A stretch of DNA of 64,000 bases from Aurelia coerulea. Lineage: Eukaryota > Cnidaria > Scyphozoa > Semaeostomeae > Ulmaridae. Below are positions 40,295-51,964 of this stretch, piece by piece (the stretch's first letter is position 1; every line of letters begins with the position of its first letter). The notes under the pieces are model-generated. The model had not been told where the DNA came from, did not search any database, and saw only the letters and a program-made list of their open reading frames with translations. The DNA is taken from the NCBI GenBank assembly GCA_039566865.1, contig CM076951.1:16377484-16441483 (forward strand), read 5' to 3'. The translations under genes and the position numbers were made by a program.

Positions 40295-40330
40295 GGCGTT
40301 AACATCCCTTTACTAACGTAAAGGGGTGTA
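40295..40330 (+). other. 3' terminus of copy A: inverted repeat plus terminal hairpin
   Basis: ggcgttaa (40295-40302) is the exact reverse complement of the element's first eight bases (39571-39578). It overlaps a hairpin: acatccctttac (40302-40313), loop taac, gtaaaggggtgt (40318-40329). All 12 positions pair, one as G-T. A single A (40330) is the last base. The inverted repeats are therefore asymmetric: terminal on the left, but 28 bases in from the end on the right, with the hairpin outside. Confidence 0.85.
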
Positions 40331-40482
40331 TTAACGCCCCGCGGCGGGAATCACTGGAACAGAGACGGCCATATTGGATCTTTCCAAACAAAGCAACTCG
40401 CCCCGGCAGAAGGACATTGAAGAAAACACAACGGAAAGTGTGGCAGCTTATTGGGGTCGTATCTTTGGAGAACAACAGATTT

Positions 40483-40750
40483 CCAAATGTAAAATACTAC
40501 AATCAATATCACTTCTCACACATACATTTCCATAAGCTCTTTCAACTTTCTGAAACATGAACGAAACAACAGTTTGCCAAAATGTGAAATACTGTAGGAA
40601 ATATCATTTCTCACACATTCATTTCCATTAACTCTATCAACTTTCTGAAACATGAACGAAACAACAGTTTGCCAAATGTAAAATACTGTAAGAAATATCA
40701 CTTCTCACACATTCATTTCCTTTAACTCTTTCAACTTCTGATACATTCTT
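40483..40750 (+). repeat. 95-bp tandem repeat in 5' module of copy B
   Basis: The same three units as in copy A, displaced by exactly 760 bases and with no difference seen by eye. It belongs to the 495-bp 5' module shared by the two tandem copies. Confidence 0.9.
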
Positions 40751-40825
40751 GCATTCTGTAAACATATAATATATAAGGAACAACAATAAACAGAACCGCC
40801 GCGCTACATAGAGCGGCCTAACTGC

Positions 40826-41280
40826 CAAAGTACGCCCAAGCTACCACACTGAGCCCTTGATCGGACCAACGCCCCACCATTTCCGCAAGGAACTGGCCCA
40901 CTGGTTGGGGTCCCTAAACACTGCTGTGCTGATAAGGGAATTCTAAGTATTGGTGACAAGTGTAATTTGACCAATGATCCAATGCATTACGAGGAATGAT
41001 TTGCCGCATCAGAATTTCTACTTGTATGGTTGTTTGTTGGCTCCATTATAGGTTGTAGACTCTTGTGACACTACAGTTTCTGTTCAGGGTGCCGCTATGG
41101 TGGTCTTTGTCTTACTGTTGCCGCCCTCATGTTAGCAGAGAGGAGAAAGTTGTTCATGGGACCTGGATACCTGACACAAGCAGCAAGGTTAGAGCATTGG
41201 CGGTTCCGTGAATACTGGTACTTTAGAGGAAAGTAATTTGGCTAATTCAGAAACGGTTTGCATGAAAAAACAACCCCAAC
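40826..41280 (+). other. Copy B core, unique segment without recognised gene
   Basis: Mixed-composition sequence that is not satellite, minisatellite or shared module. The longest frame I followed is 35 codons plus a stop on the plus strand, starting at the ATG at 41129; it resembles nothing I know. The segment may be captured host DNA, which rolling-circle elements often carry, but the sequence does not prove this. Confidence 0.5.
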
Positions 41281-41700
41281 AATAATCCAACCTGGAAACC
41301 GTGAACCAAAGATGGGTTTCCACTTGGATATTATACCACACAATGCTTAGGTTTGCCCTTGGATATTTAACAAACCAACTCTAAACTGTGAACTGAAGAT
41401 GGGCTTACCCTAGGAAACTGTGAACCAAAGATGGGTTTCCCCTTGGATACCTAGGAACACCACTCAATACCCATACCATGATCCAAGGGAATTATTAGGT
41501 TTCATCTAACAAACCAATTCTAAACTGTGAACTGAGGATGGGCTTACCCCCGGAAACCGTGAACCAAAGATGGGTTTCCTTATGGATACCTAAGAACACA
41601 ACTTTACAACGTAATCCAAGGATATATTTCCCCTTGGATATCTAAAAAGACCTCTTTACATTTCATTTATTTCACGTCTATTTTTAAGTTCATTTCCATC
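41281..41700 (+). repeat. Degenerate precursor repeats in copy B core
   Basis: Irregularly spaced copies of a motif made of ggaaaccgtgaaccaaag, then atgggtttcc, then cttggata (for example near 41294, 41413 and 41553), alternating with ctaaactgtgaactgaagat variants. These are divergent relatives of the ccgtggtccaaggatagg block of the minisatellite that follows, and look like an older, less homogenised edge of it. ggaaacc and ggtttcc form inverted arms within each copy. Confidence 0.75.
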
Positions 41701-43860
41701 TTAACTGTGATCCAAGGATAGGTTTCCCCTTGGATATCTAACAACACAACTCATTTCAATTTCATTTTTCGGTTATTTCGCATATATTTTCATATCACAA
41801 CAGAACTCTTTTTAATTTCATTTTTCGGTTATTTCGCATATATTTTCATATCACAACACAACTCTTTTCAATTTCATTTTTCGGTTATATCGCATATATT
41901 ACCATGACCATTTTTATCTCAACCGTGGTCCAAGGATAGGTTTCCCCTTGGATATCTAACAACACAACTCATTTCAATTTCATTTTTCGGTTATTTCGCA
42001 TATATTTTCATATCACAACACAACTCTTTTCAATTTCATTTTTCCGTTATATCGCATATATTTTTATGACCGTTTTCATCTCAACCGTGGTCCAAGGATA
42101 GGTTTCCCCTTGGATATCTAACAATACAACTCATTTCAATTTCATTTTTCGGTTATTTCGCGTATATTTTCATATCACAACACAACTCTTTTCAATTTCA
42201 TTTTTCGGTTATATCGCATATATTTTCATGACCATTTTCATCTCAACCGTGGTCCAAGGATAGGTTTCCCCTTGGATATCTAACAACACAACTCATTTCA
42301 ATTTCATTTTTCGGTTATTTCGCATATATTTTCATATCACAACACAACTCTTTTCAATTTCATTTTTCGGTTATATCGCATATATTTCCATGACCATTTT
42401 CATCTCAACCGTGGTCCAAGGATAGGTTTCCCCTTGGATATCTAACAACACAACTCATTTCAATTTCATTTTTCCGTTATATCGCATATATTTTTATGAC
42501 CGTTTTCATCTCAACCGTGGTCCAAGGATAGGTTTCCCCTTGGATATCAATACAAATTTCAAACACAACATATCACAACACAACTTTTTCAATTTCATTT
42601 TTCGGTTATATCGCATATATTTTCATGACCATTTTCATCTCAACCGTGGTCCAAGGATAGGTTTCCCCTTGGATATCTAACAACACAACTCATTTCAATT
42701 TCATTTTTCGGTTATTTCGCATATATTTTCATATCACAACACAACTCTTTTCAATTTCATTTTTCGGTTATATCGCATATATTTTCATGACCATTTTCAT
42801 CTCAACCGTGGTCCAAGGATAGGTTTCCCCTTGGATATCTAACAACACAACTCATTTCAATTTCATTTTTCGGTTATATCGCATATATTTTCATGACCAT
42901 TTTCATCTCAACCGTGGTCCAAGGATAGGTTTCCCCTTGGATATTTACAACTCATTTCAATTTCATTTTTCGGTTATTTCGCATATATCATATCACAACA
43001 CAACTCTTTTCAATTTCATTTTTCGGTTATATCGCATATATTTTCATGACCATTTTCATCTCAACCGTGGTCCAAGGATAGGTTTCCCCTTGGATATCTA
43101 ACAACACAACTCATTTCAATTTCATTTTTCGGTTATTTCGCATATATTTTCATATCACAACACAACTCTTTTCAATTTCATTTTTCGGTTATATCGCATA
43201 TATTTCCATGACCATTTTCATCTCAACCGTGGTCCAAGGATAGGTTTCCCCTTGGATATCTAACAACACAACTCTTTTCAATTTCATTTTTCGGTTATTT
43301 CGCATATATTTTCATATCACAACACAACTCTTTTCAATTTCATTTTTCGGTTATATCGCATATATTTCCATGACCATTTTCATCTCAACCGTGGTCCAAG
43401 GATAGGTTTCCCCTTGGATATCTAACAACACAACTCTTTTCAATTTCATTTTTCGGTTATTTCGCATATATTTTCATATCACAACACAACTCTTTTCAAT
43501 TTCATTTTACGGTTATATCGCATATATTTTCCTGACCATTTTCATCTCAACCGTGGTCCAAGGATAGGTTTCCCCTTGGATATCTAACAACACAACTCTT
43601 TTCAATTTCATTTTTCGGTTATTTTGCATATATTTTCATATCACAGCACAACTATTTTTAATTTTTATTTTTTCGGTTATTTCGCATATAATTTCATGGC
43701 CATTTTCATCTCAACCGTGGTGAACCCTTGGATATCACAATACAACTCATTTCAATTTCATTTTTCGGTTATCTCACATATATTTTCATGCCCATTCTCA
43801 TCTCAACCATGATCCAAGGATAGGTTTTCCCTTGGATATTACAAACAACTCTTTTCAATG
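41700..43860 (+). repeat. 162-bp minisatellite with 56-bp subunits, copy B core
   Basis: The anchor ccgtggtccaaggatagg occurs at 41923, 42085, 42247, 42409, 42515, 42644, 42805, 42912, 43065, 43227, 43389 and 43551, with a broken copy at 43715 and related copies near 41704 and 43806. The usual spacing is 162. Each unit is a ~50-bp anchor block plus two ~56-bp subunits (tttcaatttcatttttcgg, then ttatttcgcatatattttc). Spacings of 106-107 match loss of one subunit, and the first spacing of about 219 matches gain of one. The anchor contains a 7-bp inverted repeat, tccaagg/ccttgga, around a 10-base loop. A plus-strand frame at 43624-43812 lies in this repeat and is not a gene. Confidence 0.95.
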
Positions 43861-44700
43861 AAATAGGTTTTCCCTTGGATATTACAAACAACTCTTTTCA
43901 ATGAAACAGTTCGAAACCATGGACCATGGGGGGTTCCCCTTGGATAAATAAAACCAACAGTGAGAACTGCCCCACTCATAACAAGTTACATATGTTCTTT
44001 ACCATCGGCATGCTGTACTGACAATGATCCAAACTACCAGTAATTAGCACCTGATCAGCTGCTGTCTGTATTTCCTTCTTTCTGCTTGATAAATGGATCT
44101 AATGTTTGGATGTTCTAACTTGCTTTCAGCTCCATTGAATGTTAGTGATTCGCAACATTTTGTATCTTGTCTTGTTTTCCCCAATTCGATAATGAAATGC
44201 AGACTACCAGCACAGCAAGACAATAAACTGCAATGCCATCCAATTCCCCTGTGTATAAGATGGTGGGCAGCTACAGTTGAAAGTATCTGTGGTCTGGAAT
44301 ACCACTCCTTGTCTGCTTGTTGCCTGGGAGTGAAGCTACAGGACCTGTTGGCTTGTGATTGAGCTTCAAATTGTGAGCTACAACTTGGTGAAACTTTGCT
44401 CGTGCAACTGACCTTTTCTGCCACAAATACATGCTAGCAGAATACTCCAAGCAAACTTTAGATTTGATTCAGTCTTATTTTCTTCTTGTACCTTGTAGAT
44501 ACACTCACTAAATAGTCTGCTACGACGCAATTATGAAGACACGATTACTTCCCTTCTCCGTCTTAGGCCATATCCGAACGCTTCGCCTTTGAATATTAGT
44601 TTATCACATGCCAGTAAATCCTCTCTTCAAGTTCACAGTTCTTGCCATGGACTTTGTTCTGGTCGACAACTTTATCAAGTGGAAATAAGATGACACGGCT
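43861..44700 (+). other. Copy B core, 3' unique segment; no recognised gene
   Basis: Follows the minisatellite. It starts with a last degenerate anchor (ttcccttggatattacaaac and a relative near 43920), then unique sequence. Two frames overlap on opposite strands: 126 codons at 44044-44424 minus and 89 codons at 44093-44362 plus. Neither has a motif I recognise, and at most one could be real. I see no basis to call either a gene. The segment ends at the boundary with the shared 3' module (44701). Confidence 0.5.
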
Positions 44701-44841
44701 GGAGAATTGCTCAACTTGAAAGAAACCTTGTAACTTGAATTTAGCTTCTGAACGGAAGACTTCTTGAGAGGGAGAGCACGCTTTGTGACAGGATGGAGGC
44801 ATGGGCACGAGGGGGGGCTAGAAAATCATAATGTCCGCCTT

Positions 44842-44877
44842 GGCGTTAACATCCCTTTACTAACGTAAAGGGGTGTA
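44842..44877 (+). other. 3' terminus of copy B: inverted repeat plus terminal hairpin
   Basis: Same as in copy A: ggcgttaa (44842-44849), hairpin arms 44849-44860 and 44865-44876 around loop taac, and final A at 44877. Satellite starts on the next base. The two ends are identical, so this end structure is the functional-looking terminus and not a chance breakpoint. Confidence 0.85.
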
Positions 44878-47800
44878 ATTAATTTCTATAGTAATGTTTC
44901 CAAGAATGGTTGCTGCAGCACTAATATAGTACTATAAAAGAAGTAGTTGGCAGAATTATAGTTTTAAAGAACGATGAGCGCAATACTCTTTATGATATGT
45001 ATTGTAGCTAATAAAGTGCGTTAAACCACACTTTTTGTGGTTTTATTTTGTTTTCTTTGAGAAAATAAACATTCAATTAATCGATGTTTGTTGATGCAGT
45101 AAAGCTAAAATTAGACTAAAAAAAGAACTCATGTCTATAGTAATGTTTCCAAGAATGGTTGCTGCAGCACTAATCTAGTGATATAAAAGAAGTAGCTGGC
45201 AGAACTAAAATTTTAAAGAACCATGAGCGCAATACTCTTTATAATATGAATTGTAGCTAATAAAGTGCGTTAAACCACAATTTTTGTGGTTTTATTTTGT
45301 TTTCTTTGAGAAAATAAACATTTAATTAGTCGATGTTTGTTCATGCAGTAAAGCTAGAAAAAGACTAAAAAAGAAGTAATGTCTATAGTAATCTTTCCAA
45401 GATTGGTTGTTGCAGCACTAATATAGTGCTCTATAAGAAGTAGCTGGCAGAACTCAAGTTTTGAAGAACGAGGAGCGCAATACTCTTTATAATATGAATT
45501 ATAGCCAATAAAGTGAGTTAATCTACATTTTTGTCTTTATATTTTGTTTTCTTTGAGAAAATAAACATTTAATTAATCAATGTTTGTTGATGCAGTAAGG
45601 CTAAAATAAGACTAAAGAAAGAACTAATGTCTATAGTAACGTTTCCAAAAATGGTTGCTGCAACACTAATATAGTGCCATAAAAGTAGTTGCTGGCAAAA
45701 CTAAAGTTTTAAAGAACGATGAGCGCAATACTCTTTATAATATGAATTGTAGCTAATAATGTGCGTTAAACCACACTTTTTGTGGTTTTATTTTGTTTTC
45801 TTTGAGAAAATAAACATTTAATTAAACGATGTTTGTTGATGAGTTAAAGCTAAAATAAGACTAAATAAAAAACTAATGTCTATAGTAATGTTTCCAAAAA
45901 TGGTTGCTGCAGCACTAATATAGTACTATAAAAGAAGTAGCTGGCAGAACTAAAGTTTTAAAGAACGATGAGCGCAACACTCTTTATAATATGAATTGTA
46001 GCTAATAAAGTGCGTTAAACCACACTTTTTGTGGTTTTATTTTGTTTTCTTTGAGAAAATAAACATTTAATTAAACGATGTTTGTTGATGAGTTAAAGCT
46101 AAAAGAAGTCTAAAGAAAAAACTAATGCTCAAAGTAATGTTTCCAAGAATGGTTGCTTCAGTTCTATTATAGTGCTATATAACAAGTAGCTGGCAGAACT
46201 CAAGTTTTAAAGAACTATGAGCGCAATACTCTTTATAATATGAATTGTAGCTAATAAAGTGAGTTAATCCACATTTTTTGTCTTTATATTTTGTTTTATT
46301 TGAGAAAATAAACAATTAATTAATCGATGTTTGTTGATGTAGTAATGCTAAAATAAGACCAAAGAAAGAATTAATGTCTATAGTAATGTTTCCAAGAATG
46401 GTTGCTGCAGTTCTAATATAGTGCTATATGAGAAGTAGCTGGCAGAACTCAAGTTTTAAAGAACTATGAGCGCAATACTCTTTATAATATGAATTGTAGT
46501 TAATAACGTGAGTTAATCCACATTTTTTGTCTTTATATTTTGTTTTATTTGAGAAAATAAACAATTAAATAATCGATGTTTGTTGATGTAAAAAAGCTAA
46601 AATAAGACTAAAAAAAGAATTAATTTCTATAGTAATGTTTCCAAGAATGGTTGCTGCAGCACTAATATAGTACTATAAAAGAAGTAGTTGGCAGAATTAT
46701 AGTTTTAAAGAACGATGAGCGCAATACTCTTTATGATATGTATTGTAGCTAATAAAGTGCGTTAAACCACACTTTTTGTGGTTTTATTTTGTTTTCTTTG
46801 AGAAAATAAACATTCAATTAATCGATGTTTGTTGATGCAGTAAAGCTAAAATTAGACTAAAAAAAGAACTCATGTCTATAGTAATGTTTCCAAGAATGGT
46901 TGCTGCAGCACTAATCTAGTGATATAAAAGAAGTAGCTGGCAGAACTAAAATTTTAAAGAACCATGAGCGCAATACTCTTTATAATATGAATTGTAGCTA
47001 ATAAAGTGCGTTAAACCACAATTTTTGTGGTTTAATTTTGTTTTCTTTGAGAAAATAAACATTTAATTAGTCGATGTTTGTTGATGCAGTAAAGCTAGAA
47101 AAAGACTAAAAAAGAACTAATGTCTATAGTAATTTTTCCAAGATTGGTTGTTGCAGCACTAATATAGTGCTCTATAAGAAGTAGCTGGCAGAACTCAAGT
47201 TTTGAAGAACGAGGAGCGCAATACTCTTTATAATATGAATTATAGCCAATAAAGTGAGTTAATCTACATTTTTTGTCTTTATATTTTGTTTTATTTGAGA
47301 AAATAAACAATTAAATAATCGATGTTTCTTGATGCAAAAAGCTAAAATAAGACTAAAAAAAGAATTAATTTCTATAGTAATGTTTCCAAGAATGGTTGCT
47401 GCAGCACTAATCTAGTGATATAAAAGAAGTAGCTGGCAGAACTAAAATTTTAAAGAACCATGAGCGCAATACTCTTTATAATATGAATTGTAGCTAATAA
47501 AGTGCGTTAAACCACAATTTTTGTGGTTTTATTTTGTTTTCTTTGAGAAAATAAACATTTAATTAAACGATGTTTGTTGATGAGTTAAAGCTAAAATAAG
47601 ACTAAAAAAAAACTAATGTCTATAGTAATGTTTCCAAGAATGGTTGCTGCAGCACTAATATAGTGCTATAAAAGAAGTAGCTGGCAGAACTAAAGTTTTG
47701 AAGAACGAGGAGCGCAATACTCTTTATAATATGAATTATAGCCAATAAAGTGAGTTAATCTACATTTTTGTCTTTATATTTTGTTTTCTTTGAGAAAATA

Positions 47801-50800
47801 AACATTTAATTAATCGATGTTTGTTGATGCAGTAAAGCTAAAATAAGACTAAAGAAAGAACTAATGTCTATAGTAATGTTTCCAAAAATGGTTGCTGCAA
47901 CACTAATATAGTGCCATAAAAGTAGTTGCTGGCAGAACTAAAGTTTTAAAGAACTATGAGCGCAATACTCTTTATAATATGAATTGTAGCTAATAAAGAG
48001 AGTTAATCCACATTTTTTGTCTTTATATTTTGTTTTATTTGAGAAAATAAACATTTAATTAATCGATGTTTGTTGATGTAGTAAAGCTAAAATAAGACTA
48101 AAGAAAGAACTAATGTCTATAGTAATGTTTCCAAGAATGGTTGCTGCAGTTCTAATATAGTGCTATATAAGAAGTAGCTGGCAGAACTCAAGTTTTAAAG
48201 AACTATGAGCGCAATACTCTTTATAATATGAATTGTAGCTAATAACGTGAGTTAATCCACATTTTTTGTCTTTATATTTTGTTTTATTTGAGAAAATAAA
48301 CAATTAAATAATCGATGTTTGTTGATGTAAAAATGCTAAAATAAGACTAAAAAAAGAATTAATTTCTATAGTAATGTTTCCAAGAATGGTTGCTGCAGCA
48401 CTAATATAGTGCTATAAAAGAAGTAGTTGGCAGAACTAAAGTTTTAAAGAACGATGAGCGCAATACTCTTTATAATATGAATTGTAGCTAATAAAGTGCG
48501 TTAAACCACACTTTTTGTGGTTTTATTTTGTTTTCTTTGAGAAAATAAACATTCAATTAATCGATGTTTGTTGATGCAGTAAAGCTAAAATTAGACTAAA
48601 AAAAGAACTCATGTCTATAGTAATGTTTCCAAGAATGGTTGCTGCAGCACTAATCTAGTGATATAAAAGAAGTAGCTGGCAGAACTAAAATTTTAAAGAA
48701 CCATGAGCGCAATACTCTTTATAATATGAATTGTAGCTAATAAAGTGCGTTAAACCACAATTTTGTGGTTTTATTTTGTTTTCTTTGAGAAAATAAACAT
48801 TTAATTAGTCGATGTTTGTTGATGCAGTAAAGCTAGAAAAAGACTAAAAAAGAACTAATGTCTATAGTAATCTTTCCAAGATTGGTTGTTGCAGCACTAA
48901 TATAGTGCTCTATAAGAAGTAGCTGGCAGAACTCAAGTTTTGAAGAACGAGGAGCGCAATACTCTTTATAATATGAATTATAGCCAATAAAGTGAGTTAA
49001 TCTACATTTTTGTCTTTATATTTTGTTTTCTTTGAGAAAATAAACATTTAATTAATCGATGTTTGTTGATGCAGTAAAGCTAAAATAAGACTAAAGAAAG
49101 AACTAATGTCTATAGTAATGTTTGCAAGAATGGTTGCTGCAACACTAATATAGTGCCATAAAAGAAGTTGCTGGCAGAACTAAAGTTTTAAAGAACGATG
49201 AGCGCAATACTCTTTATAATATGAATTGTAGCTAATAAAGTGCGTTAAACCACACTTTTTGTGGTTTTATTTTGTTTTCTTTGAGAAAATAAACATTTAA
49301 TTAAACGATGTTTGTTGATGAGTTAAAGCTAAAATAAGACTAAAGAAAAAACTAATGTCTATAGTAATGTTTCCAAGAATGGTTGCTGCAGCACTAATAT
49401 AGTGCTATAAAAGAAGTAGCTGGCAGAACTAAAGTTTTAAAGAACGATGAGCTCAATACTCTTTATAATATGAATTGTAGCTAATAAAGTGCGTTAAACC
49501 ACACTTTTTGTGGTTTTATTTTGTTTTATTTGAGAAAATAAACATTTAATTAATCGATGTTTGTTGATGTAGTAAAGCTAAAATAAGACTAAAGAAAGAA
49601 CTAATGTCTATAGTAATGTTTCCAAGAATGGTTGCTGCAGCACTAATATAGTGCTATAAAAGAAGTAGCTGGCAGAACTCAAGTTTTAAAGAACTATGAG
49701 CGCAATACTCTTTATAATATGAATTGTAGCTAATAAAGTGAGTTAATCCACATTTTTTGTCTTTATATTTTGTTTTATTTGAGAAAATAAACAATTAATT
49801 AATCGATGTTTGTTGATGTAGTTAAAGCTAAAATAAGACTAAAGAAAGAACTAATTTCTATAGTAATGTTTCCAAGAATGGTTGCTGCAGCACTAATATA
49901 GTACTATAAAAGAAGTAGCTGGCAGAATTAAAGTTTTAAAGAACGATGAGCGCAATACTCTTTATAATATGAATTGTAGCTAATAAAGTGCGTTAAACCA
50001 CACTTTTTGTGGTTTTATTTTGTTTTCTTTGAGAAAATAAACATTCAATTAATCGATGTTTGTTGATGCAGTAAAGCTAGAAAAAGACTAAAAAAGAACT
50101 AATGTCTATAGTAATTTTTCCAAGATTGGTTGTTGCAGCACTAATATAGTGCTCTATAAGAAGTAGCTGGCAGAACTCAAGTTTTGAAAGAACGAGGAGC
50201 GCAATACTCTTTATAATATGAATTATAGCCAATAAAGTGAGTTAATCTACATTTTTTGTCTTTATATTTTGTTTTATTTGAGAAAATAAACATTTAATTA
50301 ATCGATGTTTGTTGATGCAGTAAAGCTAAAATAAGACTAAAAAAAGAACTCATGTCTATAGTAATGTTTCCAAGAATGGTTGCTGCAGCACTAATCTAGT
50401 GATATAAAAGAAGTAGCTGGCAGAACTAAAATTTTAAAGAACCATGAGCGCAATACTCTTTATAATATGAATTGTAGCTAATAAAGTGCGTTAAACCACA
50501 ATTTTTGTGGTTTTATTTTGTTTTCTTTGAGAAAATAAACATTTAATTAAGTCGATGTTTGTTGATGCAGTAAAGCTAAAAAAGACTAAAAAAGAACTAA
50601 TGTCTATAGTAATCTTTCCAAGAATGGTTGTTGCAGCACTAATATAGTGCTCTATAAGAAGTAGCTGGCAGAACTCAAGTTTTGAAGAACGATGAGCGCA
50701 ATACTCTTTATAATATGAATTGTAGCTAATAAAGTGAGTTAATCCACATTTTTTGTCTTTATATTTTGTTTTCTTTGAGAAAATAAACATTTAATTAATC

Positions 50801-51964
50801 GATGTTTGTTGATGCAGTAAAGCTAAAATAAGACTAAAGAAAGAACTAATGTCTATAGTAATGTTTCCAAGAATGGTTGCTGCAACACTAATATAGTGCT
50901 ATATAAGAAGTAGCTGGCAGAACTCAAGTTTTAAAGAACTATGAGCGCAATACTCTTTATAATATGAATTGTAGCTAATAAAGTGAGTTAATCCACATTT
51001 TTGTGGTTTTATTTTGTTTTCTTTGAGAAAATAAACATTTAATTAATCGATGTTTGTTGATGCAGTAAAGCTAAAATAAGACTAAAAAAAGAACTAATGT
51101 CTATAGTAATGTTTCCAAGAATGGTTGCTGCAACACTAATATAGTGCTATAAAAGAAGTAGCTGGCAGAACTAAAGTTTTAAAGAACGATGAGCGCAATA
51201 CTCTTTATAATATGAATTGTAGCTAATAAAGTGAGTTAATCCACATTTTTTGTCTTTTATTTTGTTTTCTTTGAGAAAATAAACATTTAATTAATCGATG
51301 TTTGTTGATGCAGTAAAGCTAAAATAAGACTAAAGAAAGAACTAATGTCTATAGTAATGTTTCCAAAAATGGTTGCTGCAACACTAATATAGTACCATAA
51401 AAGTAGTTGCTGGCAGAACTAAAGTTTTAAAGAACGATGAGCGCAACACTCTTTATAATATGAATTGTAGCTAATAAAGTGCGTTAAACCACACTTTTTG
51501 TGGTTTTATTCTGTGTTCTTTGAGAAAATAAACATTTAATTAAACGATGTTTGTTGATGAGTTAAAGCTAAAAGAAGTCTAAAGAAAAAACTAATGCTCA
51601 AAGTAATGTTTCCAAGAATGGTTGCTGCAGTTCTAATATAGTGCTATATAAGAAGTAGCTGGCAGAACTCAAGTTTTAAAGAACTATGAGCGCAATACTC
51701 TTTATAATATGAATTGTAGCTAATAAAGTGAGTTAATCCACATTTTTTGTCTTTATATTTTGTTTCATTTGAGAAAATAAACATTTAATTAATCGATGTT
51801 TGTTGATGCAGTAAAGCTAAAATAAGACTAAAGAAAGAACTAATGTCTATAGTAATGTTTCCAAGAATGGTTGCTGCAACACTAATATAGTGCTATATAA
51901 GAAGTAGCTGGCAGAACTCAAGTTTTAAAGAACTATGAGCGCAATACTCTTTATAATATGAATT

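Larger units (their letters stand above)
39571..40330 (+). mobile_element. Non-autonomous mobile element copy A (760 bp), Helentron-like candidate
   Basis: Non-satellite DNA starting ttaacgcccc and ending aaggggtgta, directly abutting satellite on the left and copy B on the right. Layout: 5' module 39571-40065, with a GC-rich start and three units of a ~95-bp tandem repeat; an 84-bp filler specific to A (40066-40149); and a 3' module 40150-40330. The 3' module ends with GGCGTTAA (inverted copy of the 5' end) at 40295-40302 and a hairpin at 40302-40329. Minus-strand open frames at 39756-39941 and 39877-40257 match no family I recognise and I treat them as chance. No transposase is visible, so movement would need proteins in trans. 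The element and its ends are well supported. The rolling-circle class is inference from end structure, absence of a target duplication and tandem arrangement; a TTAA-targeting DNA transposon is the alternative. Confidence 0.85.
40331..44877 (+). mobile_element. Non-autonomous mobile element copy B (4.5 kb) with minisatellite core
   Basis: Begins with the same 495 bp as copy A (40331-40825, no difference seen) and ends with the same 3' module (44701-44877), which differs from A only by a shorter G-tract (7 versus 11). Between them lies a core of about 3.9 kb: unique sequence (40826-41280), degenerate repeats (41281-41700), a 162-bp minisatellite (about 41700-43860), then unique sequence (43861-44700). 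Its first base follows the last base of copy A with nothing between. The right end gggtgta abuts satellite attaatttc. No Rep, helicase, endonuclease or transposase motif is apparent. Overlapping antisense frames at 44044-44424 (minus) and 44093-44362 (plus) are not recognised. Tandem-repeat cores are typical of Helentron-derived non-autonomous elements in invertebrates, which is part of the reason for that tentative class. Confidence 0.83.

Noticed and set aside
43906..43920. RNA polymerase III B box (gttcgaaac)
   Set aside because: Fits the short degenerate consensus, but no A box lies at a suitable distance upstream and no tRNA- or SINE-like structure surrounds it.
44044..44424. 126-codon minus frame overlapping an 89-codon plus frame in copy B
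   Set aside because: The two oppose each other on the same DNA, neither has a recognisable domain, and such lengths occur by chance in moderately GC-balanced DNA. Kept only as a note in the core annotation.
39571..44877. piggyBac or Kolobok element with TTAA target duplication
   Set aside because: TTAA lies at both borders and at the A-B junction, but a TTAA duplication does not rebuild the empty site (one A short) and the inverted repeat is not terminal on the right. Not excluded; kept as the main alternative.
50491..50790. 99-codon minus-strand frame spanning a monomer boundary
   Set aside because: Longer only because local indels make the boundary frame-compatible. Its sequence is the same satellite translation continued into the next monomer.
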